64,000 bases of DNA from Krasilnikovozyma curviuscula (taxonomy: Eukaryota > Basidiomycota > Tremellomycetes > Cystofilobasidiales > Mrakiaceae). A program made the translations under genes and the position numbers. The stretch covers positions 1 through 64,000 of the forward strand of contig MVAQ01000067.1 of NCBI GenBank assembly GCA_014825775.1, read 5' to 3'. Below, piece after piece: positions 22,352 through 33,390 of this stretch. Numbering within the stretch: position 1 is the stretch's first letter; every line of letters starts with the position of its first letter. The notes beneath the pieces were generated by a model. It was not told where the DNA came from. It was given only the letters and a program-made list of their open reading frames with translations, and ran no database searches.

Positions 22352-24353
22352 ATGATCAGAGTGGCTGCAGTATCCATACTGTTGACTCTGCTGGGTGCTG
22401 GTCATCTCGCATATGCTCATCAGCCAGACCAAGTCGTAATGGATTCAGCTCATCATGTCCTACTCGCGAACGGATACCCTCCAGTGTCCTACAACGGTTT
22501 GGGCATGCAACCTAGTAAGTCTGCAGATGGGGTGTGAGGTCCATCGAGAGCAGTGATCACTCTACCTTCTTCCCCACAGGCTCCCCAGCTGACTTGACGC
22601 TGCCCTGGCTGTTTTTTTTTTTTTGCAGTACTAGGTTGGAATACTTGGAACACATTTGCCTGTAACATCAGTGAAGATCTCATCATGAGCTCTGCTAAGG
22701 CTCTGATTGAGACCGGCTTGGCTAAGGCTGGTTATAAATGCAAATTGATCGCTTCTTTTCCTGTCATCTCCCAAACTTGAGCTAACTACTATATTGTGAA
22801 ACTATAGACGTGCTGATTGATGATTGCTGGCAAGGTCATTCAAGAGAATTCAAGACAAACAAACCTCTGGAAGACAGAAATCGATTTCCGTCTGGGCTCA
22901 AGAGTCTGACCGACAAGATACACAAGCTCGGACTCAAAGTTGGAATCTATTCTTCAGCTGGATCATATACATGTGCAGGTCAGAGACTGTTTCCTCTTTA
23001 TCAAGGATCACCGCACTGTTCCTGACCAGCTGACTACTTTGCATATGGCGGCAGGTCGTTTCGGAAGCCTTGATTTTGAAGAGATTGATGCTCAGCAATA
23101 CTCTGATTGGGGATTTGACTATCTGAAATAGTGAGTAGTGCAACTGCAACACTTTCGCTTATGTATTAACTCTGATCTCTTCCCTAAGCGACAACTGCTG
23201 GAACGAAGGGCGGAGCGGGACGGCTAAGCTTTCGTACGATCGGTGAGCTTTCGTTCCTATCCCTTGTCCAACTTTCCGAGCCAAACTTGATTTTGACGCC
23301 TGCAAACGTCTATAGGTATAAGAAGATGAGCGATGCTCTGCTAGCCACATCGCGTCCGATCTTCTACTCCATCTGTAACTGGGGAGACGATTACATTTGG
23401 AATTGGGGCTCGGGAATATGTAACTCTTGGAGGATGAGGTAAGCAGTTTCTTCCTCTCCATCTTCATTGTTCTGAACTCTTGACCGGTCTCATATCAGTG
23501 GGGATATATACGACAATTTCGACACTCCCAGAGAAGAATGTCCTTGCGCAACATCCCTTTCTTGTAGCTTACCAGGCTATTTCTGTTCCGTCTCAAACAT
23601 TGTTGATAAAGCAGCTCCTCTACTCCAAAAATCGATTCCTGGATCTTGGGCTGATCTTGACATGCTTGAAGTTGGGCACGGAGGAATGACGACCCAAGAG
23701 TATCTTTCCCATTACTCACTCTGGGCCATGATGAAAAGCCCTCTTATATTAGGAAACGACATCAGGGATATGGTTCGATTGCTTTTCTTTCTTTCTAACT
23801 TTACAAAAACCTTCACTTACTCATTCTTTGATGCGCAGGATGAGATGACACTCGCCATCATCACAAACCAAGAACTGCTCAAAATCCACCAAGAACCAGG
23901 GGGTCGAACGGCTAGGCGACTCTGGGGTAAAGCAGGAGAGATGCAACTTTGGAAAGGCGACATCACATCCCAGGAGGGTGGCAGGAGCTGGATCGTTGGG
24001 CTCTTCAACTTTGAGGACACCGAATGGGTGGGAAATCTGTGGATGTCAGACATCTTCCGTGACGAAGTGCGTTAACTCCATTTTATTTCTCAATGCAAAT
24101 CGACAGTACTGACTTGTTCGTTGGTTCCGTCGTGCAGCCGGTTTCCGTTCGAGAATCGCGCTTCCACATCATCGACCTTTGGGCGGTTCCGTTCACGTCT
24201 GAAGCTGAAGACGTCGTGCAAGGCACCATGAAAAACATCAAGGTCGAGTCTCATGGGTGTAAAGTGTGGAAGTTCATACAGGCTGAGAAATGGTTCGAGG
24301 ACGGGAAGACAGAGGAGGAGAGGGAGGAGGAGAGAGTCAGAAACGAGCTCTGA
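22352..24353 (+). CDS. Secreted GH27 alpha-galactosidase (melibiase)
   Basis: It releases terminal alpha-galactose from melibiose, raffinose or galactomannan outside the cell. A signal peptide is clear ([20 protein letters not shown], then YAHQP). The mature part shows the GH27 barrel: [36 protein letters not shown] and WGFDYLKYDNCWNEG, whose YDNCW aspartate is the nucleophile. Then come [32 protein letters not shown] (acid/base aspartate in the DLDML region) and [21 protein letters not shown]-terminal beta domain follows, and the tail is very acidic and charged ([13 protein letters not shown]). Several introns interrupt it, one rich in T before its acceptor. It ends 115 bp from the convergent ferric reductase gene. 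Confidence 0.93.
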
Positions 24354-24468
24354 TGTAAGAGATGCTTTTGCTTGCTGTATTGTATTATCCACCTTAATAA
24401 GTTAATATTCAATAGCAAAACATACAGATAACGAGAGCAGTTAAATATTGCATCAAAACATGAACCGC

Positions 24469-27400
24469 TCAATAGCCATACTCTTCAGTGTAAACAGATA
24501 TTAGGTGTTTAGGTGACATATGTTTAGCGCAGATGTTTCGCACTGAGGAGTTCAAACTTGAAGGACCGCAGGCTAACATCAAGCAGGCAACCGAAGATCA
24601 GCAATCAAGTAAAATTGATTTCGTCCAAGAGGTAGAAAAGGTGACTTACAGCCTACAGCCATGCTTCTTCCCATCATCTGGACTTCTTCTTCAATGATCT
24701 TATCCAGCCTTGGTCGGCCAGGTCTGGCCATCTCAGCAACGACGTTCAGGTCTTCGTGGTCCGTCTCATCAATGAACTGTTCACTGTTTTCGCCAGTTTC
24801 GTTATTGAATCTGATGAAACTGTCTCTTGTTGAGTCCCAACCAGCATCGACTAGACCTCGAATCGACTCTGAACCACCCGGTGGATAGTAAGAGGATCGG
24901 TTGTCGCCCAGCAGTGAATCCGCTGGCGTTCGTGCACCTGAGAAGGAATCGTGACGAAGATTGCCTCCTGACGGGCTATGAGACACTGGTGGAAGTTGCT
25001 GATGGATTGAGTTTGGTGTGTATTGGTTGAAATTAGACTTCGGTGTTCCATACGGAGCATTGTAGTGGTCGGAATCTTCGTCACTGGCGAACGGAACAGA
25101 GTTTCCTACCGGAGAGAAAGCTCGATTCGTTTTGTTAGCTGGGGGGCTGACATGTGGGATTGACTTTGGATTTGCTGTACCTGAGCCGTAAGGCATAGGT
25201 GGTGGTGGATATGCCGATGGAACCTCATACATCTTGGACGAGGACGGTTGACCTCCATTCGCTCTCATCCGCTCTCTCTTCCCTTTAGCTGCATTTCTTT
25301 TTTTCGATTTCTCTCGACGGAGCTTTCCCTCCCTACGCACGGACTGAGAAAGCTGCAACTCAGCTGGGCTTCGGTTGAACTCATCTTCGTCTTGGTCTTC
25401 GTCCCAGTTGGTAAGCTCCAGGACTGAATCTCTCTCACCGCTTGCATATACATCTCCTTCACCAGATGCGTCTCGGAGGTACGCAAGATCAGTGATGCTA
25501 TCCGCGCTGGTGACGCTTGACATGCTCTCCTGGGAATCTCGCCTTGAGCCTGCAAACTTGGGTTTGGGCGGAAGAAGCTCCCCACCTCCCCCAGACTCTG
25601 GGAAGTCCGAGGGGAAAGCGGTAGAACGGCTGGTGGGAAGAGCGTGGCTGGTGACGAATATGTCGATCTTCAGTTGAGAAGCTGGTACGAGATCGATGCA
25701 CCTCCTGAGCAAGTTGGAGACCCAAAGAATTTCAGCTGCGATACCAAAACCAGTGTTAGTTCAAGGCAACAGAATGCGAATCTTGAAACGAAGATGCAAG
25801 AGGCGCGTACCAAACTCTCTCACAATCCAGACAAATCGAGCCCTTCGTGTGACGATACCTCTAGTTCCCTTTCCGCCTATCTGTGCCTTGTCTCTTTCAG
25901 ACATACACTCGCAGATGTATGTCAAAATGGCAATCCCGAATGATACACCGCTACCACCGCAGATGATCAGAACAGATCCAAAGTTGCCCCATCGCATACG
26001 TGCTGAAGATCCGTATGGTCCATCAACCAGAGCTCGGAAGAACACTATGATGGAGAAGAAAAGATTCAGTATCAGCGACATCATTGACAGATAGGATGGT
26101 AAGCCGTAAGTAAAATCTTACCTGGCTTCGGGGTTGATAGTTGTTTGTTACCACTAGAGAAGTAGTATGATTCTCTGATCTTCTCGAACCCATTATACTG
26201 AGTTGGAGCAGAAGACAGGTGTTTGTCAAATTCTGGTTGATCTGTTCGTCTCTTGGTTTCCTTCCAGAGGTCGAGAGTGAAGCCCTTTCGAGCTTTCACC
26301 AGCAGCATAATTTCTGACTCCATCTCCTTATCAGCAACGGAGACGATAGAGAAAGGATGCGATGTCCAAATTGAAATTTCTCTGATTTGTAAAAGGATGT
26401 TTTGGCCTGCGTCACGACAAAAAAACATGATTCAGTGTCTGGTGGAGAAGAGTGTTGTCTCAAGCAAAACGACACACCTGGTTCCCATTTGAACGGTTTC
26501 GGCAAACGCAAAGTCAGTCTCACAGTACGAGAAGGAAGAAGCTGAGCAAGGGCATAGCCTAGAACAAAAAAAAATGAGAGCAGATAGGGTCAGATGAGCG
26601 CAGACGTTGGTCAACCACCACTCACCAGCTGGGATTGGCGCTCGAATCGGTCGAGGAATTACAATCTCCTTCGTTGTGTACATTGAGATAGTACTTTCCT
26701 GCCTATTTGCCACTCTGAATGGCGCATTGGGCATGGGAAGCTGCTCTTTCTCTTCGTCCCAGACAGTGCTTTGCTCTCCATCCCACGCCGCGTTGCCATA
26801 GCTGTCGTCGTTCTTCAAAGGGACCAGAGACTGGTAAGCTGACTCAGGTGTGTAGCCCAATCGACCGGGAACTTGTTTGGATTGGTTTTCATCACCTCCG
26901 AACGATTCAGGATAAGAAGAGTTGGAGGAGATTGTTGCCATAGCTGGATTATAGATGTCCAAGTCATTGTGAGATTTGGGCTTCTTTTGAACACCAAAGT
27001 CGGATGCGTAAGTGGTATCGTCGTACGAGGCATCTTCATCGAGGTTATATGTTTGTGGAGGTCCGAAGTCAGGTTGGTGCGAAGGTGGATCGTGTTCCTG
27101 ATATGCAAGGTAGCCGCTATGACTTCGAGATGGACTTATCACATCGATGCTGTTGTAACCGTGAAGGTTGTTTTGACTGAGCCCAAGACTATCGGTAGCT
27201 GGAGTGCCACTGCCGGGTCGCTCACCCATCTCCCAACTCTCGTGCTTCTTCTTCCTGTCGCCTGTCTTGGTCTTGGCAGGAATTCCAATAGTTCGATCGT
27301 CAATCTTGAGATTTCCCGCTGTTCTTCCCAATCCTCCCCACCATCCATTGTGCCATCCATATCGCAGGAATCTCCACAGTCGCTCGAGTACCCATATCCC

Positions 27401-28795
27401 ACCAGCGGCAGTTGGCCACCACCAGAGTTTAGGAAAGTGGAGAGCAGCAGTGATGAGAGTGAGAGGTACCAGAGTGACATGGATGATGTAAAAAGTCTGA
27501 GGGAAGAGGTTAAGGTCGGTACAGTGTCGTAATCTCAAACACTATCGGTGGGTAAACAAATATCTTACCTCATAGAATTTCTTCCGTATCGGAGCGATAC
27601 TCAAGAATGTGAGCAGTGTCAAGCTTATGAAAGCAATCCACCCGAGCCAGAACTTTTGGTACGCCCAAACAACAGCGTAGACGCTGACATTCTCCCCATT
27701 GCCTCGAGCATCGTTCGCCAGTCGAATACTCCACAGAACAACGTGAGCGGCGGTAATCAACCAGATGAGACGACCAGACCATTTGTGAAGGAGAGTGAGA
27801 GTATCGTAAAACATGTGGGTGAGGAAAGAGAGGGAGAATATGGCGAGGGGTGGGGATTTGATGACGAGGAGAACAGACTGAAGAAACTCACGGCGTCGGC
27901 GGGCAGTTGAAAAAACATCATAGAGCTAGAGATGTCTACTCACCAATGGAAACAAAGCAAACGCAATGACCCCTGTCCTACTGCCAGCCGTCCAAAGAGA
28001 CTTGTCGATGGTATAAGCTGGAGTGAGGATGACTTGAGGCGCCGTTGATGCTCTCTTCACGAAGCTGGACCTGTAGTCGAACAGTCGTGACTGAGGGAAG
28101 ATGTAGTCCGAACCAATGACGCATAGCACAATAGGAATGATCCACATGACACTGACAGCAATCATTTGAGAGTAGGACGGTAACGATATTGGTTGCTTGC
28201 GCTTCTGCTTCTTGGCCTTGACCATGTTCTGTTCGGCGTCCCAACTAGATCGCGGACCAGGAGTGGTTTTGGTTCTACGTTTGATGACGATTCGACGAAT
28301 GGCAAACTTGTTCCATGTCGACGAAAGAGAAGGCGCGCATCTCGAGAGTTGGTGAGACAGAGAGAGCATAAGGAGGATGAGGACAAAAGCGAACCACATG
28401 GTGTACGCATATCTCATGGAGGGAGAACTATCGGTTTCACAAGAAGCAAGCAAGGAAAAGGGTCAGTGTTGATAATATGCTTGCAGTGTGGGGTTCACGC
28501 CAAGGCTCGCAGCGACGGCGAAAAAATGGAGGTAGGACAAAACGACTCACCTGAGCTGATGTATGGTGAGATACTGGTCCACATAGGCAAGATCGTCAGC
28601 CCTTGGTGGGACTGTCGGGTTGACAGGGCCCGTGACGGTTGCTGAAACAGGCCACTTGTCGCTGGTGCTGGTGCTGGTCGTCGTTTGGACGGTGGTGAGG
28701 ACCTCCCCTGCTGAGTTTGTCGTCTGCTGGGCAGTGGTCGTTGGGAGACCTTGGAAAGGAGGGGTGTACCCAGTCTTGATAGTAGCTGTAGCCAT
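24469..28795 (-). CDS. Ferric-reductase-type flavocytochrome with large insertions
   Basis: It reduces ferric iron or copper at the plasma membrane with cytosolic NADPH through FAD and two haems. The N-terminus is Ser/Thr-rich and probably outside (MATATIKTGYTPPFQG). Membrane segments include WFAFVLILLMLSLSHQLS and the haem helices HKWSGRLIWLITAAHVVLW and YIIHVTLVPLTLITAALHF, each with a histidine pair. The FAD motif is HPFSIVS, and NADPH motifs are DGPYG and ICGGSGVSFG. The final exon, starting after an acceptor near 24543, gives SCGPSSLNSSVRNIC, the family's C-terminal CGP motif, so the gene ends at 24469. Two long disordered insertions are unusual: about 200 residues between the last helix and the FAD domain, and about 300 before CGP. 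There are many introns. Confidence 0.85.
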
Positions 28796-29423
28796 CCTCC
28801 CTCTGAACTAGCCCGCGCCAAAGGTGAAGTCGAAGAGAAGCAGCTGTCCAGGGAGAGCCCAAGGCAGTACGATCGCCAGTCCTCAGGATATCCTCGTATT
28901 CTCGTTGGAGTCGGTGGTTATTTCGTTGTATTACCAGTACAGTCCAGTGATGGATAACTTCAAGATCCAGGTGAAGGAGTTGGTCGTCACTTTCGAGGCT
29001 CATTCTTTAGGGCTAATCCTTCACAGCATATTCAGGCGACAAGCAAAACTTAGTAGAATGTCATTCAATTTGGTGCATAGCTTATAAATTGAACTCTCTC
29101 AAGTCCTTGTTCACCAAGGAAATAAGCGCTCTTTGCTATGTCCAATCCAGCTGCATCCTTGAACGCCTGTCTATACGCGTTTGAAACATGTGGCGGCTTA
29201 TTATCAACAAGGTGGTTTTGAGTTCAGAGCCATGATCACACCGCAAACCATAATCGTGAAGGGACTGAGAGATGTATAAAAAAAGGAAGTACTTAGCATG
29301 ATGGCTCTGGACTAGCCAGCAAGCCAGTGCGACCGAAAGACGGAGAAATCGCTGGTCACTAACCGTGCGTGGTGGGAAACATCGTCCGACAGTCTCCTTC
29401 TTTCTACTGAAACTATCCTCCTC
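28796..29423. promoter_or_regulatory. Upstream region of the ferric reductase gene
   Basis: No gene seen. It should hold the ferric reductase promoter and the 3' region of the 29424 gene. A TATA-like TTATAAA is at 29082-29088. I found no convincing iron-type GATA site. Confidence 0.4.
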
Positions 29424-30712
29424 TCAAACATACGTCAACTTCGTCCCCATCTGCCACAGATCCTTCGACATGTCTAAAACTGCCCTCGTAGCTCTCAGCA
29501 TGCCGTGCTGGACCCTCCTCGAACCTAAAATCGCGAGGAGCAACATCAACATGCCGAACGCAGACAGCAGAGGGCGACGTAGTCGTGGTGATGTGAGTAG
29601 TCGAATAAGAATTGATTTTAAGGAGGCTGGAGTGAGTTGTTTCGGTGGCTTCGAGCGTTTGCTGTGCTTCTTGAGTAGTGATGACGCGGTGGGGCTCGTG
29701 AAGGCAACAGGTGATCTTGTAAAGGCAGTTGGGTGAGAAGGGGGTGTTGAAGAAGAACTTTGGGAAGTAAGTTTATGTGGCTGTTCTTGAGGTGTTGAGA
29801 CAGTCTCTGAAGGATCTGAGGGTGATGGAGGAGGAAGAGGCAGAAGACCTGATCGGCGCAATGAATTCCTGTCTTGTTCAACTTGATCAAGTTGGACAGC
29901 AAGGCGCTGACACAAATACAAGAAGAGATTATGAGTAATCAACAATCTGGACAGAAGGTCAAGCAGCTCACGTGGTTCGTAATTGCAGAGACAATTCTAT
30001 CGCTCTCCAAAAATTCCCTCGCTTCATCCAAATTCTCCTTCCCCACGACCAAACACCCCATCACATATGTTTCAACAACCTTCTCATACCCATTTTTAAC
30101 ATCTTGAATCCAGTCCCTATCCTCCTTCGAACATTTGAACTCCTCCGTCTCGCTCACTTCGAGCAAATCAATTACACTAACCGGTAGGCCTTGCAGCCAG
30201 CTCTTGACCAGCTTTGTATTCTCCTGTTGACTTGTTGACGGGAGGTGGGGTATCGAGATAACCGTTTGGGCAAGGGTCGAAAGAACTGAAGGTGGTAAAT
30301 CGATAGCCGAAGGTTCTTCTTCTGAATAGCACGTTTCCAGGACTTTGGCTCGCAATTTCCCCACGAGCTTAGATCCTTGAACGGAAGGTGTCTTGAGGTC
30401 ACCATCTTCAGAATTCTGGGTTGGACCTGGAATCGACGGGGTGGAGCTGTAGAGCAGAGCCGTTACCTTCACCCAGAGATTCAGGGCATTGAGAGTCGTT
30501 TCATCCTCGGTCCAAGATGAGATAGCTCCCTCAGTCGACGGCGGTCTCTCAGATGGTGAGATGTACCACTGACTCGAGCTAGCATGCTGCTGGAGGGCAT
30601 GGTCGGCAAGGAGTGTGTCGAGGGAAGAGAGGGTGGCAGTGAAGTCTTTGTTGAGGAAGGACTGGAGGGAAGACTGGTATAGCAAGCTGCTGGATGACTC
30701 TATTGAAGGCAT
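29424..30712 (-). CDS. Tail-anchored protein, possibly PEX26/PEX15-type peroxin
   Basis: Two exons, 29972-30712 and 29424-29906, total 1224 nt and give 407 residues. The N-terminal half is helical and hydrophilic (SSLLYQSSLQSFLNKDF, ALNLWVKVTALLYSS, ENLDEAREFLESDRIVSAI), as in a repeat-type scaffold. A Pro/Ser linker follows. One membrane segment lies at about residues 358-375 (PLLSAFGMLMLLLAILGS), flanked by arginines (SPRLRRP, SRR), leaving a tail of about 32 residues. This layout, with basic residues by the anchor, matches peroxisomal Pex15/Pex26, which dock the Pex1-Pex6 ATPase. Primary sequence in that family is poorly conserved, so the name is a guess; the topology is what I can see. 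Confidence 0.55.
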
Positions 30713-31506
30713 GGAGGCTACCTTATTAAGTTTCAAAGTGATACCGGTTCGTTGCGTGTTCGGCGGAGAATTGCGGATCGTTGTCGCACATTCAAACATC
30801 GACTCTCTTGCTCAGCGCGCCACAGAGATGAGGAACAAGTTGTGAGATCGTAGTAGAGAAGAGGACATGACATTGATCATAGCGACTAAGGCTCCGCAAC
30901 TGTTAGATGATTCTCTCTTCCCTTGAGCTGCAACTTGGAACTGAAGAAGGAGCCTATGCGACAGCAATCTTCTTCTATATGTACCTTCTTCACGATCTTA
31001 CGAGCGATAGCAACGCCCCGTTCTCCATGCTGGTTTTAGTAGATTATAGGTCGGTCAAGGTGCTGGGGCCCGGTTCACCTTCATTATCGACCTCTGAAAG
31101 CGCCAACTGTAAACGTCAGAAAATCCGAAAGCAACATGACGGAGTTATGATGGGATGGGGCATATTAAAACTCAGATACGGATGATTCCCGGTGAGTGGA
31201 TTCTGTTTGGTGCTACCAGGTAAGGGGAAAGGCTTTGAGGTACCTCGAAGAAGAGGGTGGTGTGGTGCGATTGATGATTCCTACCAGGCATGTCGCTCCT
31301 GACATTTCCTTCACCGCTCTCATTCTGAGAGTCGGCCTTATTATGTAAGGGAGGGGTATCCGTTTACCGTACCTCCTAGCAGTCTAACAATAAAAGTATG
31401 AAAAAGGTGCTGGCATCAGCTCGGACGCTGCCGTGGATGCGCCTTTCTCCGTCGCGGGCACAAAAAAAGTGACTGCCAACCAGCACCCTCCTCTCTTTGA
31501 CCGAAA
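30713..31506. other. Divergent intergenic region
   Basis: These 794 bp lie between the tail-anchored protein gene and the dehydrogenase gene. An ATG-started frame of 92 codons exists at 30907-31185 but has no domain or coding character that I trust. A short inverted repeat (CCTTA and TAAGG) lies near 31336-31350. Promoters of both genes are expected here. Confidence 0.4.
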
Positions 31507-33049
31507 ATGTCTCCTTCAAAGCCCCGAGTCCTCGCTGTAGGATACCCTGAAGATGCAACTGCAAAACTCGAAGAAATGAGCGCTTACATCGAGTTTGTCG
31601 TCCGTCGTTTTCACCATTCTTATCGGCTTTTCTTGGTTATCCTGACGCAGCTCCTCTCATTTCCTAATAGCATATCCTCCAAGCTCCTCGAGAGGAATCC
31701 AAGCTCATTGTGAAGGAGGCCATCCAGAAGCATGGAAGCTTCGAAGCCGTCGTTTTGTGAGAAAACCCCCGTTTCCTAGCTCACGCTCTTTTCGTCGGTT
31801 GACTGATTTGTGTTGTCTGTTGGCTCCTATCCCCCTTCTCTTCGTCTTTGTTTGCTCCTTTCTGTTATCTCTTTTTACTCTTCTTTCTGTAGCTTTACGA
31901 AGTGGGGACAACCCAACATGTTCCCGTTATCGGAAGACAATTGCGGACCTCTTTGCGACGCTGGTGTTCGCTTGTTCACCGGTTAGTTTTCCAAGGTCGT
32001 CTCATATCCGTGACATGGCTGATCGAAACTTTGCTCTATAATACATCCGACATTGATGCTGCTGCTTTAATCGCTTGTCACCAGGCGGAGGAGCAGGTTA
32101 CGATAGAGTCGATACCAAGTACCTCGCATCCCGCCAATGTTACTACGCCAACGGCCCAACCGCAGTCTCAATGCGTACTGCAGACTCGACCGCCATGATG
32201 ATCCTGATGGCGCTCCGAGGCACAAGCCACCAGGAGGCCCACCTCCGCGCTGGCAAGTGGTTGGACCGCTCGTTGCTGATCAAGGACGCTAGGACGAGTA
32301 CGCTGGGGATAGTCGGTATGGGCAGTATCGGAAAGAAAGTGTGAGTGATAGATTTTGCCAGAACGTATGGAATGGTGGTGTTGATAGTCATGCGAAACAA
32401 GTGCTCAGCACCTGTCATACTTCGGCATGAAGGTTATCTACACTAAACGGACCCCTTACACCGATGATAAGGAAACCGGATTCACATTCGTGACCCAGGA
32501 TGAGCTTCTGGCTCAGAGCGATGTCGTCTGCCTGATGTGCCCACTCAGTCCGGAGACGAGAGGGTTGATCGGCCCTATTGGTACGTCTTCATGCTGCATC
32601 TACCCGACAACTTGAGAATCTCATCTGATAATCATATGACTTTAGAAATTGCCAAGATGAAGGACAACGTCATCATCGTCAACACGTCTCGGGGTCCCGT
32701 CGTCAACGAACAAGCGCTCGTCGACGGTCTCGAGAGCGGTAAAGTCCTCAGAGCCGCGTTGGGTAAGTGGCATCCAACACAAATTGTAAAAGTCTGCTTC
32801 CCAAGGGCTTACCCATCCATCGCATCGCGCTATTGCTGCTGCTCCTCTGCCTTCTTCTACTCCACAGACGTCTTCGAGCAAGAGCCCATTGTGCATCCCG
32901 GCCTCATCGCCTCCAGCAAAACTACCCTCCTGCCACACTGCGCTGCCTTGAACTCTACTCTTCGCTTAGATGCTGAGCTGGAGATGTTGGCCAACTTGGA
33001 GAGCTTCATTAAGAAAGGCACACCAGTCACGCCTGTTAACAGCTGGTGA
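31507..33049 (+). CDS. D-isomer-specific 2-hydroxyacid dehydrogenase
   Basis: It is an NAD(P)-dependent oxidoreductase acting on D-2-hydroxyacids or 2-ketoacids; glyoxylate or hydroxypyruvate reductase is likely. Exons give MSPSKPRVLAVGYPED, then an N-terminal catalytic half with FTKWGQPNMFPLSEDNC and GAGYDRVDTKYLASRQCYYA. The Rossmann motif is LGIVGMGSIGKKV. Further motifs are DVVCLMCPLSPETRGLI and IIVNTSRGPVVNEQALVDGL, whose arginine is catalytic. FEQEPIVHPGL supplies the glutamate and TLLPHCAALN the histidine of the triad. It ends TPVTPVNSW at 33049. Several short introns interrupt it; the one before the FTKWG exon (from about 31758) is strongly pyrimidine-rich. Exact substrate cannot be read from sequence. 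Confidence 0.88.
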
Positions 33050-33390
33050 AGGTTTGAAAAGAAGAGTAGATTGTAATATCTGGAGTTAAGAGTTGGAATT
33101 AGATGGTTGAATTTTTATAGAAGGGTTTCTGGGTGATCTAGGCGACTGTCAAGCGATAAACTGTGTAATGCACTATCGAGCTCAAATGTCTCGTTGGAGC
33201 TCCAGATCTGTATCTCTGGTGTTTTTGAGAGTAGAGCCTAGTATAATGTAATCGCGATTCTCTTGAAACAAATGAATGGAAAAATCACACCTTCGAAATT
33301 CCTCGAGTGCTGGAACTCGTTCCTCGCTCTGCCTCTCAAACCTCATCTCTAATTCTACCTACAGAGCCTCGACTACACCACACTGAGAAG
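33050..33390. promoter_or_regulatory. Upstream region of RPT3
   Basis: No gene seen. No GGTGGCAAA-type proteasome element was found on either strand. Confidence 0.4.

Noticed and set aside
30907..31185. 92-codon ATG frame between divergent genes
   Set aside because: No domain, unremarkable composition, and it lies where two promoters are expected.
31336..31350. Short inverted repeat CCTTA/TAAGG
   Set aside because: A five-base stem is expected by chance at this scale and has no terminator context in a fungal genome.
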